Shown here piece after piece: positions 22,782 to 50,259 of a stretch of 64,000 nucleotides of DNA. The notes beneath the pieces are model-generated. The model did no database searches. It saw only the letters and a list, made by a program, of their open reading frames with translations, and was not told the DNA's origin. The translations under genes and the position numbers were made by a program. Position 1 is the first letter of the stretch; every line of letters starts with the position of its first letter. This DNA comes from Phoronis australis (Eukaryota > Phoronida > Phoronidae), in the NCBI GenBank assembly GCA_002633005.1, contig NMRA01000327.1:191632-255631 (forward strand), in the 5' to 3' direction.

Positions 22782-23386
22782 AAAAGTGCTACATTGAGTA
22801 TGGCGTCCTCAATTAATGACATTTCACTATAGCATTACACTTGAAGAAACTCAATTCTATTTGGAAGAATGAACACAACAGTACGGTCAACATTAGAGAT
22901 GTATCAAAAACTTGACGCCATTCAAAGACAAAATGTCAAGACACATTAGTGGCCCTTGAGCTTGTAACAAGACTTCACAGTGATTAATCAGGTGTCATGA
23001 ACGGTACAAGTGTGTTGGCCATAATGTAATAAATGAATAAATTGACTCGAGAGTTATATGTAACACAGACTGCTATGTCTGGAACAGGTCTCTGAACAGC
23101 GCCACATTTTTTGTTCATCCCAAGATTTTATTTATCAATTGCCAATCTCAACATGATGACTAGATTTCATAATGCATTTACCGTACATCACCATCATGTA
23201 ACAAAGAACTTTATCAAAGGAAAGAACACCTAAACTCAAGCCCTGGATCAGCATCCACACACACCCTTGTCTTCATTACCCCTCAGGTGTCCGTTCCTAC
23301 GATTAGCCGAGAACTGCGATCCATCAACACACTCGTCCATCCTCAACATGACCAAGTCTAGAAGGTGATTCACTGCTTTGGTCACA
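22782..23386. repeat. 605-bp duplicate of 23388-23992 (probable false duplication)
   Basis: The two 605-base blocks are nearly identical (I see only a few differences, e.g. attgagta/attgacta and gtcaagaca/gtcagaaca) and meet at one N (23387). The left block ends mid-exon. This is the signature of two overlapping contigs or haplotypes not merged. Confidence 0.9.
23248..23386 (-). pseudogene. truncated duplicate of the RAB27 last exon
   Basis: It repeats the stop codon and 3' coding part of the RAB27 terminal exon (through [11 protein letters not shown]) but lacks the acceptor and the ETSAA start. Part of the 605-bp duplication; probably not real DNA. Confidence 0.85.
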
Positions 23387-23732
23387 NAAAAGTGCTACAT
23401 TGACTATGGCGTCCTCAATTAATGACATTTCACTATAGCATTACACTTGAAGAAACTCAATTCTATTTGGAAGAATGAACACAACAGTACGGTCAACATT
23501 AGAGATGTATCAAAAACTTGACGCCATTCAAAGACAAAATGTCAGAACACATTAGTGGCCCTTGAGCTTGTAACAAGACTTCACAGTGATTAATCAGGTG
23601 TCATGAACGGTACAAGTGTGTTGGCCATAATGTAATAAATGAATAAATTGACTCGAGAGTTATATGTGACACAGACTGCTATGTCTGGAACAGGTCTCTG
23701 AACAGCGCCACATTTTTTGTTCATCCCAAGAT

Positions 23733-23738
23733 TTTATT
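23733..23738 (-). terminator. candidate RAB27 poly(A) signal
   Basis: AATAAA on the minus strand about 116 nt after the stop codon would give a short 3' UTR. The same hexamer is in the duplicate block. Confidence 0.35.
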
Positions 23739-23853
23739 TATCAATTGCCAATCTCAACATGATGACTAGATTTCATAATGCATTTACCGTACATCACCAT
23801 CATGTAACAAAGAACTTTATCAAAGGAAAGAACACCTAAACTCAAGCCCTGGA

Positions 23854-38681
<14,828 letters not shown>

Positions 38682-39299
38682 CTCATCTGAAACAAAAATG
38701 AAGCAATGGTTAAATTTAACAACAAGGCTAAATAACCTGTCAGCTGTCTGCAAAACTAAGGAATAACAGGAAATTAACATGCAAAGAATTCGCATCTTAA
38801 TGGCTTACCAAACAACAAAAGGACAGTTTTAATTTCCTCTGAAACTTACCTGAAGTGAATATTTTTAATTACAAACTGTATGTCAGATTCCAGGCAAAAG
38901 TGTTCCCATAGAACAAAATATATTTTATCAACCTAGATTGTCTTCTTGCAAAAATGACGGATACCTTTTAAACGATAGTGAAAAAGTAACACTGAATGCA
39001 AACTTCGGTTAAATGTAAATATATTGTCTCTATAAAAACAACTGCTGAGAATCAGTCATTAGAAATGCTGTTTGTGGTGAAATGTATTTTATACCATACA
39101 TTATTTTGTATTTTTCTCGTCTAAGTGTTTGAAATAGAAAAATTTCACCAACACAGGGGCTGACAACCAGTACAATACAAAAATAATTCTGACAGACAAA
39201 ATACCCCTGCCATGACGACTAGTTCTGTTAACACCAGATGGCTGGTAATACCTAACTATTATCATGGAGGCAAAATTTGAATTACCAAATGGCTTAAAA

Positions 39300-39545
39300 G
39301 GGCCTTTCGCACTAGGGATTTAGAACAGTGGATTAACATTTTTTTCAACCACAAGTTTCTGATCCATTCAGAAAGGTGATTTAGGCCAGTCTAAATTTAG
39401 GATGGTACTAAAGTTATTATTCTCAAAAAGACCAAATTAGCACGCAGACCAAAGCTACTCTGATTGTGTAAGCGCAGTGCTAAAGGTTTAGCCTGGATTA
39501 TTTTTCTCAACTGTCCTAAACTGTCTTGCCGCTTCACACAAGCCT
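39300..39545 (+). mobile_element. dispersed repeat, copy 1 of an inverted pair
   Basis: gaaaggtgatttaggccagtctaaattt...atggtactaaagtt matches the reverse complement of 41193-41440 with many substitutions. Confidence 0.6.
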
Positions 39546-39929
39546 GGAGTTCCGAAACAAAACATAAACAAAAAGATATGTAGGATTCTAAGGGTTTCAT
39601 TACCACAAACATCATCAAGTCACAATAAACATCTCCTTCATCTATGAATATAAGTTTTGCTTTTAACAATATGGAAATGCAATGAGTTGGAAGAGAGAAC
39701 CCTGAGAATTTCATTTGCGTCTTGCGAAATTAGAAAGCTGACAGCTGGTAGCAGGTTCAGTCCAGACATATCAGGTGTGACTATGACTGATGGGGAAGCC
39801 TTATCACATGTACAAATAATATGTAATACCTACAATACATCCCCATAAATCATTATACATCTTAAAAAGCTGGCATACTGACACTCCTACATGTAAAGCA
39901 AACAACACAACTATTTTTTAATAAAATAT

Positions 39930-40054
39930 AACATCATTTCTAAAATCTTCTAGTCTATTTATACTAACCTCTAGCCAATATTTACGTGTGCTAGTGTAAA
40001 TAGACTTAGTCTAGAGGTTGGCGTAAATGAGTAACAGATTTTAGAAATGATGTT
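39930..40054. repeat. 125-bp hairpin element
   Basis: aacatcatttctaaaatct (39930-39948) pairs with agattttagaaatgatgtt (40036-40054). Inner segments (ctagtctattt / aaatagactta, acctctag / ctagaggt) extend the fold. Confidence 0.8.
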
Positions 40055-40214
40055 ACTAAACATCACATCAAAGAGATTTAGGAAGACAAAATGAAAGGTG
40101 CTGAAAATTTGGCAATGGTATCAGGCCTTTATCCAGGATTTTGAAAATAGGGTGTCCAAAATGGGGTTCCCAATATTCCAGGGCATCCATGATTCCGACG
40201 CGTAACCCACCACC

Positions 40215-40475
40215 CCCAGCAATACCGCCAGATTTTTTTTACAAAAAATCCATAGATCAAGGTTTTCACGTCTAAGTTTATAAACAGCCTTCTATGGTGA
40301 GCATTTTTACTAAAAAAACTGTAGACCAAGACTTTTACAATGCTGTCAATCAAGTGTCAAAATAGCAACAATGCATATACTTTGTATATACGTTGTATAT
40401 TTCTTCCTGCTTTGAAAAAACAGCCCCCACTATGAGCCTTCAGAGGCTTCCTAGTATTCATTACAATGTGCGAGT
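40215..40475 (+). mobile_element. 260-bp dispersed repeat, copy 1
   Basis: Nearly identical to 57800-58056 (ttttttacaaaaaatccatagatcaaggttt ... tagtattcattacaatg), in the same orientation and 17.6 kb away, so a recently mobile family. Confidence 0.8.
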
Positions 40476-41192
40476 CCCATCAGCTGAAAATTTTGCCTCT
40501 TCAGCTGAACTGTCATAAAATCTTACCAATGCTGAACAAAAATAATTGCCATTTTTCATTTTTCAAAGGCCTTGTTGTTAGTGACTACAATTTTTCAAAA
40601 TGAGGCCTGGTTATAGTATTGGTATAGAAAAATCTCAAAGTAAAATTTCACAAGTCGACCATATGTAATAACAATACAGCAACCAATATACAGTAGGTGA
40701 TAGATCTTACTGTAGCATTCACACAAAGAAGGGTAACCACAACATGTCATGGAAGTACATTTGGGATAAGTCCTAAAAATGATATGGTGGTGACGTTTTT
40801 CTACTTAATAGTAGAGGGTGTTCTCATAACAGGCACAAATGTCAGCCACTTCTACAACAGTAATAAGATTGAGTGTGATAAGCAAGGACTTTCAACCCTA
40901 TTAAAATTATAGTAATTGCAGGTTATCACTTTTGTCCCTTAGAGACATGTATTACCGTATATAGAAGACATGATATACAACTGCCATCTCTCTCATTTGA
41001 CCAGACTAACACTCCACTTCTCTAACTATAGCTTCACTGCACTGTACTTATAATGATCTCTGTTTCAACCAACAAGCAAATGCCACTTCTGTTCGTATTT
41101 TGAGACATGTTTAAGTTTAAAATAGTACTATGAACCGTGAGTAGACAGAGGTAGCAACAACAGAGCAATGAGCTATATAATGATTTATCTCA

Positions 41193-41440
41193 TTGGTCGA
41201 GAGTGCGCGAAATGGCGGGAAGAATTCCATACTCGCGTTAAGTGGGTAGATAATTTAGGACGATCGAGCAAAATAGTCCAGACCAAAATCTTTCGCAGTG
41301 TTCTTACGTCATTGAAGCAGATTTGGTCCGCTCCCAAGTCCAGTCTTTTCAAGCGTACTACAGTTAACTTTAGTACCATAGAAAATTTAGACTGGTCTAA
41401 ATCACCTTTCGCAGTGGTCTAAAATTCTTGTGGTCAAGAA
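41193..41440 (-). mobile_element. dispersed repeat, copy 2 of an inverted pair
   Basis: Reverse complement: gcgaaaggtgatttagaccagtctaaatt...atggtactaaagtt. Two internal tttcgcagtg phrases. Confidence 0.6.
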
Positions 41441-42117
41441 GGAATGTGAGTCCACTCACCTAAAAGGAAAGGCTCTTATGTGTGATGGCCAGCTCCTGTG
41501 TATAATTGTTACACAGAAATATACCACTGTTGCTCATCATAGAGGTGTGTCTATCAAGCTGGAGCACTCTGATCAAGCCATGGTGTCACAAGAGATCACA
41601 GATTTAACTTGGTATCTATTACAAAACCACATCTCATGCCTCACTGACCACAAAAGCAGAATAGTGCACCCATAATACAACATGCATTACTACGAATGCC
41701 TGGCCCAACAAAATGTACATTTTGATACTACTGCACCTGACTGAAAATGATGTTTGTTGGCTAGTGATGAACAGATAACAAGGCATAACAGTAATTTTAT
41801 CATAGTCCAACATTTCCTTAGACAACATACCACCATAATACCAACAAATATGATATTTCCCTAGCACTACATTAGCCTTTGTGAAAACGTTTAAACAGAA
41901 ACAAATCTGGCAGCAGTTGTTTTTTGCAAGCATTGCCAACTCAAGCTTTCAGTAAATGTGTGAGGTCTTTTTTAAAGATCCCACGCAATTAGGTACATAC
42001 AAAACTTGCGTTTCACAATATTAAATTTAAAGTTAAAGCTGCAAATGCAAGGAATGTGCAAGTATGGTCAGTGAATAAGGCAGTAAATAAACACTAGCTT
42101 AACTGGCCTACAGAATA

Positions 42118-42740
42118 TTATGCAGACCAGACACAGGAAAACATAAAAATGCCACCAGGGAGCACAATGGCAATCCATCCATCCAAGTAGTCATCATCTG
42201 TCACTGCATTCTTAGATTTAACAGAGATCTTCAAGAGTTTTAGGAGATGCTGATGGACGTATAAACAAAAAACCACTAGGAGACACCACCGCAGCCATCT
42301 TCTCCCCACCAGAAACACATATACAAAATTTCCTGTCTTTTGAGTGGTGTGGCCAAAAGTAGAGAGGCATGCACCAAAAACAGGTTTGAAAACAGTAAAC
42401 CACCACCAGGTAACACAGCACATGTTGAATACACCCCCAAATGAAAAGGTGTCACTGACTTCTTAATAGAAACTTCTTTTACACAATACAAGGAAAATAT
42501 GTCAAAAACTCCAAAGATACATTGCCACTAGGGGGCACACTGGTAGTCAGGGTTTTGGAGATGCAGCAGCAGATGCTGCAAGGACGAGGATGACAGGATC
42601 ATACATCCACATTATACAGAAAAATGTAGGTTCATAAAAAGGAAGGTTTATAAAAAGGAAGCAGACTGTTGCCGCAACCACCACACAGGTGTTGACAATC
42701 CTGGTCCATTGAGTTGTCTGTTCATGATGAACCAAGTGTG
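42118..42740 (+). repeat. second block of CCACTAGGGGGCAC-type repeats
   Basis: Motif copies at 42150 (ccaccagggagcac), 42273, 42403 and 42525 (ccactagggggcac), about 125 bp apart, with shared flanks such as gttttaggagatgc. Confidence 0.75.
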
Positions 42741-45136
42741 TCTATTGAGAACACGTTGCTGTAGAGCTGTTGCCCAAGGAGGTGTGCCTTTTCAAATCAT
42801 AATTTAAGGATATTTGTTACCTTGATCCTATCCCTTAAAGAGAAAAGACTGAATTGCACAGGAGCAAGTTTCAGTCGCAGGCCATTTAAGCGAGCAAGTT
42901 TCCCTCCAGTCAAAAAACTACGATAGACATCTTGAAAACCCATCAGGATTAGAACACACCTATGCAAGAACTCTCATTTCAACACATGTTTACTTCTCAA
43001 GGTGAAACAGCATGCAGTCCAAGAAGGAAAAGCCCATGTTCCACTAACTTTCTAGTTTAAGAATAGCCAAACCAACAATATCTAAATATCAGGTCTAGTC
43101 ACTAACTGCAGCACTGCAGCATCTTACCATGAGGGTTCTTCATCTCCAACTGAACATCTATTATTCAAGAATAACAAAAAGTGATACAACATCTTAATTG
43201 TTTGTTTGAGATAGATTGTACTACTTATATATTCATGTACACCTATCTACTCTTTACCGCAAAACATGTCAAGCAGAAAAACACCACAATTATATGGTAA
43301 TGAGGATACAAAGTGATAAGCAAAAAAGTCGAGATGTCAGTAATGAGAGTGGCTCACAAAGGGTTTGCATGGGATCTGGTTCACAGACCCCAAGGTTCAT
43401 TGAGGTTCAATTCATCAGTTGAATGTCTTCATTTTAGGCTAGAGTTTGACACATGCATTTAGATAATTTGAAGTGACAACAAAAACACTTGACACTTGGC
43501 CAATCATTGGACAGTACAAAGTTAAAAAGATAATCAATGATAAATAACACAACAATTTTTTCGACCATGTTTTCAATTACAAACATCTTGTGAAATTAAA
43601 CAAGGTTCAAGTCTAAAACAAACTATAACACATGCTTTTCACAACAAATGTCTTACTTACAAACATGGCACAGATCATAACTATTATCCACTTTTTCATC
43701 TTTTAAACTATTTCTTGAGGACATTTAATGTCACATCGATTTTGTTTAAGTAATATGACTGCTATCTTGGGACATGCCATTTCACACAATGCCAAGGTAA
43801 CTGTTTATGACTGAATATCAATACACAACTATTGAACAATGTAGGTAAAAATGCCAACTTTTAATGTAACATGTCCCATCACACTTAGGTTTTTGTAATT
43901 CCAACACTCAAATGACACCAATGCTTTGTTCATTAGTCGTTCAAAAGAACCAAAATTTGATGAACATTATTTTCATACAACACTCTCCGACTTTCATAAA
44001 AAAGTAGAATGTTCAACTATAAAAAAGTACGCTCGTTACATGTGCATGCACCACTAGCTTGACTTTTGGTTTGGTAATGTGACATCTTTTAGGAAATGGT
44101 TACAACTTCGATGAAGCAAAAGCTGCTCAGAATTTCGGTTGCTGGTGATGAAATGCTCATAACTACTGACAAATTGCAACCACTTCTGATAGTTATTTGA
44201 AAACTGCAAAACTTGTGAAATTAGAGCAATGGATCGCAAAATTGGTGAAAAAAAACTGACCAAGAGATGGTACTCGATTTCATGATGCTTCAAGTTGACA
44301 CATATAATTGCTCCACAAATTTAATTGCAGAATAATGGACTAACGGCATTGTTATCACGCTGCTACCAAAGTACATTTACTTCATTTACTGCAAGGGAAA
44401 GTTTAATGACATCAATTTTGAGTCAGATTTTGTTTTGCTCACTTTTTATCCAGATCATTACAAAGTTGTATATAGTTTAGCACTAAAGCTAGTGTCCAAC
44501 GTATTTATTTAATTTTGCGACAGTCACAAAACCCCACCCTAAGTCGTTAAATAAGACCAGCATTAAAACACTTCTAGTTTTTATGGTCATACTGCATGGT
44601 TAAAATGTACACACATCTTACTCACCCTGACTCTAACATACTCCATATATCAAGACAAGTGTACAAATGTGTGTTAGTGTTCACAAACATGTGAGTGTGT
44701 ATGTGCAACTGTTTTGATTTGATGGATTGTGATACAAATGAATGTTTTTCAAATTTCTCACCAAAACAATATTAGCCAATTATGATCTTCACTTGAACTG
44801 TGGATTCGGTAAAAGTTTCTTTTATTTGCAGGATTTAAAAACAAAAAAATCATTATATGCACAATTAGCAAAGAAGTACAGCACTAGAATATTACAAAAA
44901 CTGCTACAAAGTAAACCCGCCATCAAGACACACTGCATTAGAAGTCATTCCAACGAATAAAAGTTAAAGGTCTGCACTTCTATTTCCCATCACCATAACA
45001 AAATAATAAGTACGTGAACCATGCATGCACCGAGTAATGTCCTTACTAAAACACAACATGACGTCAAGGCTATATAACCAAGGTTTCACATTTACAAGAA
45101 AGATCCCTGAAACACGCTGACCAGGTCGTTTCTTAC

Positions 45137-45170
45137 CTTGATTAGTTTTTTCGTCCTGGGAGCCGTCCAT
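45137..45170 (-). CDS. candidate upstream exon of RAB27 (adds 13 aa)
   Basis: The ATG at 45170 starts MDGSQDEKTNQ and runs into the donor CAAG|gtaaga (phase 1). The next minus-strand acceptor, tttcag|ATGAGATGG at 38686, has matching phase. The join gives MDGSQDEKTNQ-DE-MADGQHGSDYDYL in frame, a 232-aa isoform. Vertebrate Rab27 starts near the MADG position, so this exon may be 5' UTR, an extended isoform, or chance. Confidence 0.45.
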
Positions 45171-45974
45171 TCCTGAGCACAGCAGTTTAAAGAGAAAGAC
45201 AAGTTACAAGAAGCCTGCAGGCACTGTTGACTACATATAATCAAGTGATGAACACAGACATTAGCATCAGTAGACTGCCTTGTAGCAATTAACTACTAGC
45301 AACTTCCCTATCCATGATGACTGAGTGAAGGCAACTGGTGATTAGTCAGATCCACTTTGATGACTGTCTGGCTATTGTGTCTAGGAGATACTAACTTTCA
45401 ACTGACACAGAGTAATCAATAATAATTACGTTCAAGGTCTATATGCTTTCATTACAACTTAGACTTGGGTTCAGATATTTTATTTAGAGCTTCATACATG
45501 AAATCAATAAATAGCCATGAAAAAAGTGCTTTTCTAAAAATTCAAAACCTTGAAAAATGAACAAACAATTCTTCCGAGCATGCTAATAGTGCTTGTGTGC
45601 GTGCGTGTTTGTCTCACATTACTGAATTCAGTGTCATGAAAAGTTAATGAATTAGCAAATTAATCCTTAAAAGAACTGTTCAGTAAGACTGAAGACTGAA
45701 TTATTTACATGGGTGTTGTAAGATTACCCACATACCATAGGCTGAGTCCACGGCCACACCTATACGGCTATACCAGTAAAAAATTCCTTAATTTTTGCAC
45801 ATTGACAGAACTACACGTTTATAGGAAATCACAGAAATCTTGAATTTTAGAAATTTAGATGTTTGGTACAATAATGCATAACGGTATGGGAATACGTTTA
45901 TCTAAGCAAAATTCTTTAAAATATTCAATTGGACAAACATAAAGTAATAAAAACACAAACAATAATGATAAAAT

Positions 45975-46000
45975 ATTAATAATAATAATAATAAATAGAT
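45975..46000. repeat. (taa)n microsatellite
   Basis: attaataataataataataaat within an A/T-rich run. Confidence 0.8.
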
Positions 46001-46329
46001 AAAGTAAAAACAAACACCTATTAAAAAAATGTAGTGAAACGCTTTGTTAACGAGAATGAGGTATTAAAGAGTAGTTACAGGTGAGCTGATCCATTGTGGT
46101 ATGGAGTGGAATTCCACAAAGGCATGGAGGATGAATAGAGGGCTCGCTCGACTGTACAACATCTTCACCCCTGAAGAAGATCTAAGAAGACAGCGGAGAG
46201 ATACGGATGAGTGGTGCCATGTATGCTGCGATGAACAGAAGTTGGAACTTGCTACTTGACGGACAACTTATGGACATCAGATAGAATGGAAGTTAAATGG
46301 CAACAGTTTAATGGAGACGGATTAATGCA

Positions 46330-46480
46330 CACCACTGTGTTTAGAACCCTTTACTGCTTATTTAGCTCCAGTCAAAACAGTGATTGCAATAGTCCAGACA
46401 TGAGGTAATTAGCACATGGAAAAGCTTCTTGGACCAGGGTATCCAGAGTGATGGCTTAGTTTCCAAGGTGATTCAGCATT
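46330..46480 (-). mobile_element. CR1/L2-type LINE reverse-transcriptase fragment
   Basis: The minus strand reads DTLVQKLFHVLITSCLDYCN, the well-known thumb-side motif (...HvLItSRLDYCNsLL...), followed by stops. A decayed remnant with no flanking domains. Confidence 0.55.
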
Positions 46481-47672
46481 ATGTGAACATGTCCAACATT
46501 GCAGAAGTTCTGGTTATGATAAAGTGTATGCCAATTCAGACGTAGTGAGATATTTATTCTTCAGAACACTAAAAAGTGAGGATTTGTATTTATAATGTGT
46601 TGGGTACGGTAAAGTCGCGTGATTTTCGGACGGTCCGCCATTTTCGACCAAGAATAAATATTTCCGAAATAAGTTTTTCATAGTCCACGAAATTCGTACA
46701 AGGTCCAAAAACTGTTTTTTAATGATCTTCGAACTTCGGACAATGTCATAAACGTCGGATTTTTGCCCCGCGACTTTCGGACAAGGAAAATTTTAGAAAC
46801 GCTTATTTGGGATCGACGCAACTCCCGTGTCACTAAAGCGTTCAACGGATGATTACACTACTCTTTAAGGCTTGAATCTGAGAATTGGTGTAACGGGCGT
46901 TGTAATTTTTACCTTGTCTTGACGATGTCATGACCGTTACTCGATTGTCTTGCGTTTAGCTTGTGTTTGGCGCTTTAGCTATGGAAAGAGTCACGGAGTC
47001 CCGCATGACGAAAATTTCTGATGAAAATACAAATGGGAAATACACGGAAGGCTGCAGTTTTTCGTTGTAGCGTAACATGTGCTCTGGTTTAATTAGACCG
47101 TGTTGTTCGACTTCGGACTGTGACATTGAACTTGCACGCCTGACATCAACTTGCGTGTTTACGAAACGTTTATATTTTTAAAACGTCCTGGCCTTTGCAA
47201 ATGCCCTTGTTAGTGGCTAAAATCTCCGGCGACGTGTCCCGATTTTATTCTTGACGTGATGAGAAATATTTTTTGTTTAGGCCCCCATTCACAATATGCC
47301 ACAGCTAAGTCTGTCCGTAGGATATCGCGCATTCAAAGTAGTGTAGATAGTGAACAGCAGCAGCCGAATGAGACGGAGCCAAAGTAAAGCTGGTTAAAAA
47401 TCAAACATAGTGCAAGGCCCAGCACTCAGAAAGGGGCGCGGCGCACACGCAATTGTTACAGAGACGTTGCATCCCTGTCCTATGTTGTGTAAGTGCCGGT
47501 GTGCTATAACACATATCAAAAACTAATGTACATCCACGTAACCACGTTTCATTACCCTTACAAATTGTCTGTTGCTCTCTGATAAGCATCGCAGATGCAA
47601 GAATCTCGCTAAAGAAGATAGTGTGATCGTGTGCTTCGTTTGCAATGCCTCACCAAACGTCTCGACGTCTTN

Positions 47673-47772
47673 AGGGAGGGAGGGAGAGGGAGGGAGGGAG
47701 GGAGGAAAGGAGGGAGGGGAGAGGGATGGAAGGGGAGGGATGGAAGCGAAGAGGGAGGGAGGGAGGAAGGGC
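47673..47772 (+). repeat. GGGA-rich polypurine tract next to a single N
   Basis: Runs of gggagggagggag over 100 bp, N at 47672. The G-strand could form quadruplex or triplex; ORFs here are low-complexity artefacts. Confidence 0.9.
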
Positions 47773-47799
47773 AAAAGAAAAAACCTCTTAAAGGAGAAG

Positions 47800-49250
47800 C
47801 TTCAAATAGAGGATGACATCTGCATCGAACAAACTCAATGACTTGGTGGATGCCATGAAGGAAAAAAGCCAAAATTAGCTCAAAAAACAAACAAAAAGTT
47901 CTGAAGAAATGTAAGATTACCTAGCCAAAACTATACAACACAGAAGATTTCACCGCCAAAATCAAACAAGCCCACACTAAACTCTATGCGTTTTCCCAGG
48001 AGAAAAGTTTGGAAAACTGAATATCTTCCAATAAACTTATGAAACAGAAAGGTGTTCATTTTCTAGGACGGGAAAAATGAAGTTAGTGAAATAAAGAAGC
48101 CAGGAAACACATCTCGTTTTTGTGCTGGAATGTTGAAGGTCTGCAAAGTATGTTGCAGTCTAACAACAGTGCAGTGTTCTACCAAAAGAAACTGGTAAAC
48201 ACCACATCATAGGTTGTGTTGAAACTTTTCAATAGGAATGTTTTCTCATACAGGCTGAGTTGGACAATGTGTTACAAAACACTTGCCCAACAGGTAAGTA
48301 AAGCCCTAAATTTAGTCAAGTCTTATTTACACAAAATGGGACCAATCAGAAATGTAAAAATAGCATTTAGATTATTGATTCTATGGTGGCAACCAGTCTG
48401 TTTGATGGTGCAGAATTATTGGGTACAACCTATAGGAAGGAAATAGAAAGTGTTCAGCTTGCATTTTGTAAATGGTTATTATGTACAGGTATCAAGACAA
48501 TAAATGCTATTGCAAAAGGTGAATGTGGGCGTTTCAATTTGTGTATTATATATGTGCAAACCGGTCAAGTAATATTTGAAACTGTGGACAATGAATGATG
48601 ATAGAATGCCCAGACAATGTTACATAATGCAAAACGATTTGAAAGGTCAAAAGAATTGGTGAATCTTAGTGAAAAGTATATCATTTACGACTGGGTTTGA
48701 CTGCAACAAGGATGAAATGAACTTTTTAATTTCTTTTAAGCAGACTTAGGGATATGACTTTTCAATTGTTGTATCCTTTGCTTGCAAATATGGATAAATG
48801 TGATTTTTGCCATTTAATTAAATATGAATTAACATTTGAAATGTATTTATGTGGTAGCCTGTTTTTAAATCAAACACTTGCAATAGCAAATTTGAGGTGA
48901 TTGACACATCATCTTATGACTGAGTTGGGTAGAAAAAACAATGTACCTAGACCAGAAAGAATTTGTAAAACTTGTAATACCGGTGAAATTCAAATGAGAT
49001 ACACTTTTCATTTGATTGTCCTGTCCTTGCACACCTACCGATCACCACGTATTGTTAGAAATAGAAACATTAAGGCACATTTAGGTTCAGATTCTAAGCA
49101 TGTTTTTAGAAATACATCATCCTTCATTCAACAAGCAATGGTAATTAGGAGCGAAATGATGAGTATTTGATAAATTGCCAAAAGTATAGTGTCTGTATAT
49201 TAATAATGAACTGTGGGCCAATGACCCTATGAGCCTTAGCGTAGGCAACT
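47800..49250 (+). mobile_element. internally deleted, decayed LINE
   Basis: At 48123 a frame begins CWNVEGLQSMLQ and shifts to HHIIGCVETF, the start of an apurinic-type endonuclease domain. Within a few bases (48236) the sequence jumps to the region after the RT: FSYRLSWTMCYKTLAQQVSK, then in another frame LFDGAELLG, IESVQLAFCKWLL, and at 48901-49100 HHLMTELGRKNNVPRPERIC with CKTCN. Most of the endonuclease and all RT catalytic motifs are missing. Several frameshifts and stops make it dead. The last 100 bp (gggccaatgaccctatgagcc) look like a LINE 3' tail. Confidence 0.75.
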
Positions 49251-49367
49251 CCAGCATTCCTATTTCCATGAGTCTGACTCAGATGCGCTACATGAAGCCA
49301 TTTATAAAAGGGTCTTCCATAATAATGTCAATGAGTCGATGTTTTGGGAAGTTGCGGTCAGTATGAA

Positions 49368-49400
49368 CTGTTAACTTCGGTCCTGGATCGAAGTTAACAG
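49368..49400. repeat. perfect 12-bp stem hairpin
   Basis: ctgttaacttcg...cgaagttaacag with a 9-nt loop; a further gttaacttcg follows at 49406. Confidence 0.7.
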
Positions 49401-49540
49401 CACCAGTTAACTTCGCACTAAACAGGTGGATATCATTTAACAGCGGAGCGTCGATGCTGTGGTGCAGTATGAAAGGTCAACTTTGGTCCCATCGAAGTTA
49501 TTGCAGGCGTCATTCTTATCGTCAACAATATAAAGTGATT

Positions 49541-49755
49541 ACCGTAAACGTTCGGGTTAACGCCCTGGGCGGTTAAATTGGCAAACCCAAAAAATCGGGG
49601 GTGGGCGGTTAACCAAGAGGTGGGCGCTTAACTGGAAATCTTCAAAATTCGCAGGGGGGCGCTTAACCGAGCAGTGGGCGGTTAAATCGAAAATCCACCT
49701 AAAGTAGGGGGTGGGCGGTTAACTGAGCATGGGCGTTAACCCGAACGTTTACGGT
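49541..49755. mobile_element. 215-bp MITE with 25-bp perfect TIRs
   Basis: accgtaaacgttcgggttaa+cgccc at 49541-49565 is exactly inverted at 49731-49755. The interior repeats gggcggttaa four times. Confidence 0.88.
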
Positions 49756-50259
49756 AGTTCAAAGCTATTTAGTTGTAGTTAATATGTATACACAAGTACT
49801 CACTGTTAATAAAGTTGGCTTATAAACCACATTTCTTTTTATTTCATACCCCACATTCTTCTATTATTCGTTTAAAACACTCCCACTTTCCCACAAAATT
49901 TTAAGGGCTATCTTCCAAGTCCCATCAGGAACTTGATCACTGCCCGCCAGGAGTCTGCCCATAGGTTTGTACTGGGACTATCTGGCACAAAGGAATCTTT
50001 CTGTTTGTTAGAATCAGTTTATTACGCAACTTTTGCCCATCAATTCTTTGAAAAGTGACACATATGTGCATGGTCTTGTGTGCTGCCATAAACATGTTAC
50101 AGTAGTTAGTGGGGACATGACCACATTGTAGAGTCAGTCCACAGCAAAGAGGAGTACTTTGTTTTTTCAAATTTAGAATGTAGAAAATAAATCCGAAAGT
50201 AAATAAGACGATCCAGATCCTCTCAAGGATACTATTATTTCACGAAATGTAGAATATAC

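Larger units (their letters stand above)
38687..45136. other. first RAB27 intron (if the 45170 exon is used)
   Basis: It contains an inverted pair of dispersed repeats (39300-39545 and 41193-41440), a hairpin (39930-40054), a 260-bp dispersed repeat (40215-40475) and a CCACTAG-type repeat block (42118-42740). From 42.8 to 45.1 kb I see only AT-rich sequence. Confidence 0.5.

Noticed and set aside
23248..23386. A second RAB27 gene
   Set aside because: Only a 3' exon fragment in a block that duplicates its neighbour across an N.
47523..47890. Gly/Glu/Arg-rich and Pro/Ser-rich ORFs
   Set aside because: Translation of a GGGA tract, and they cross an N.
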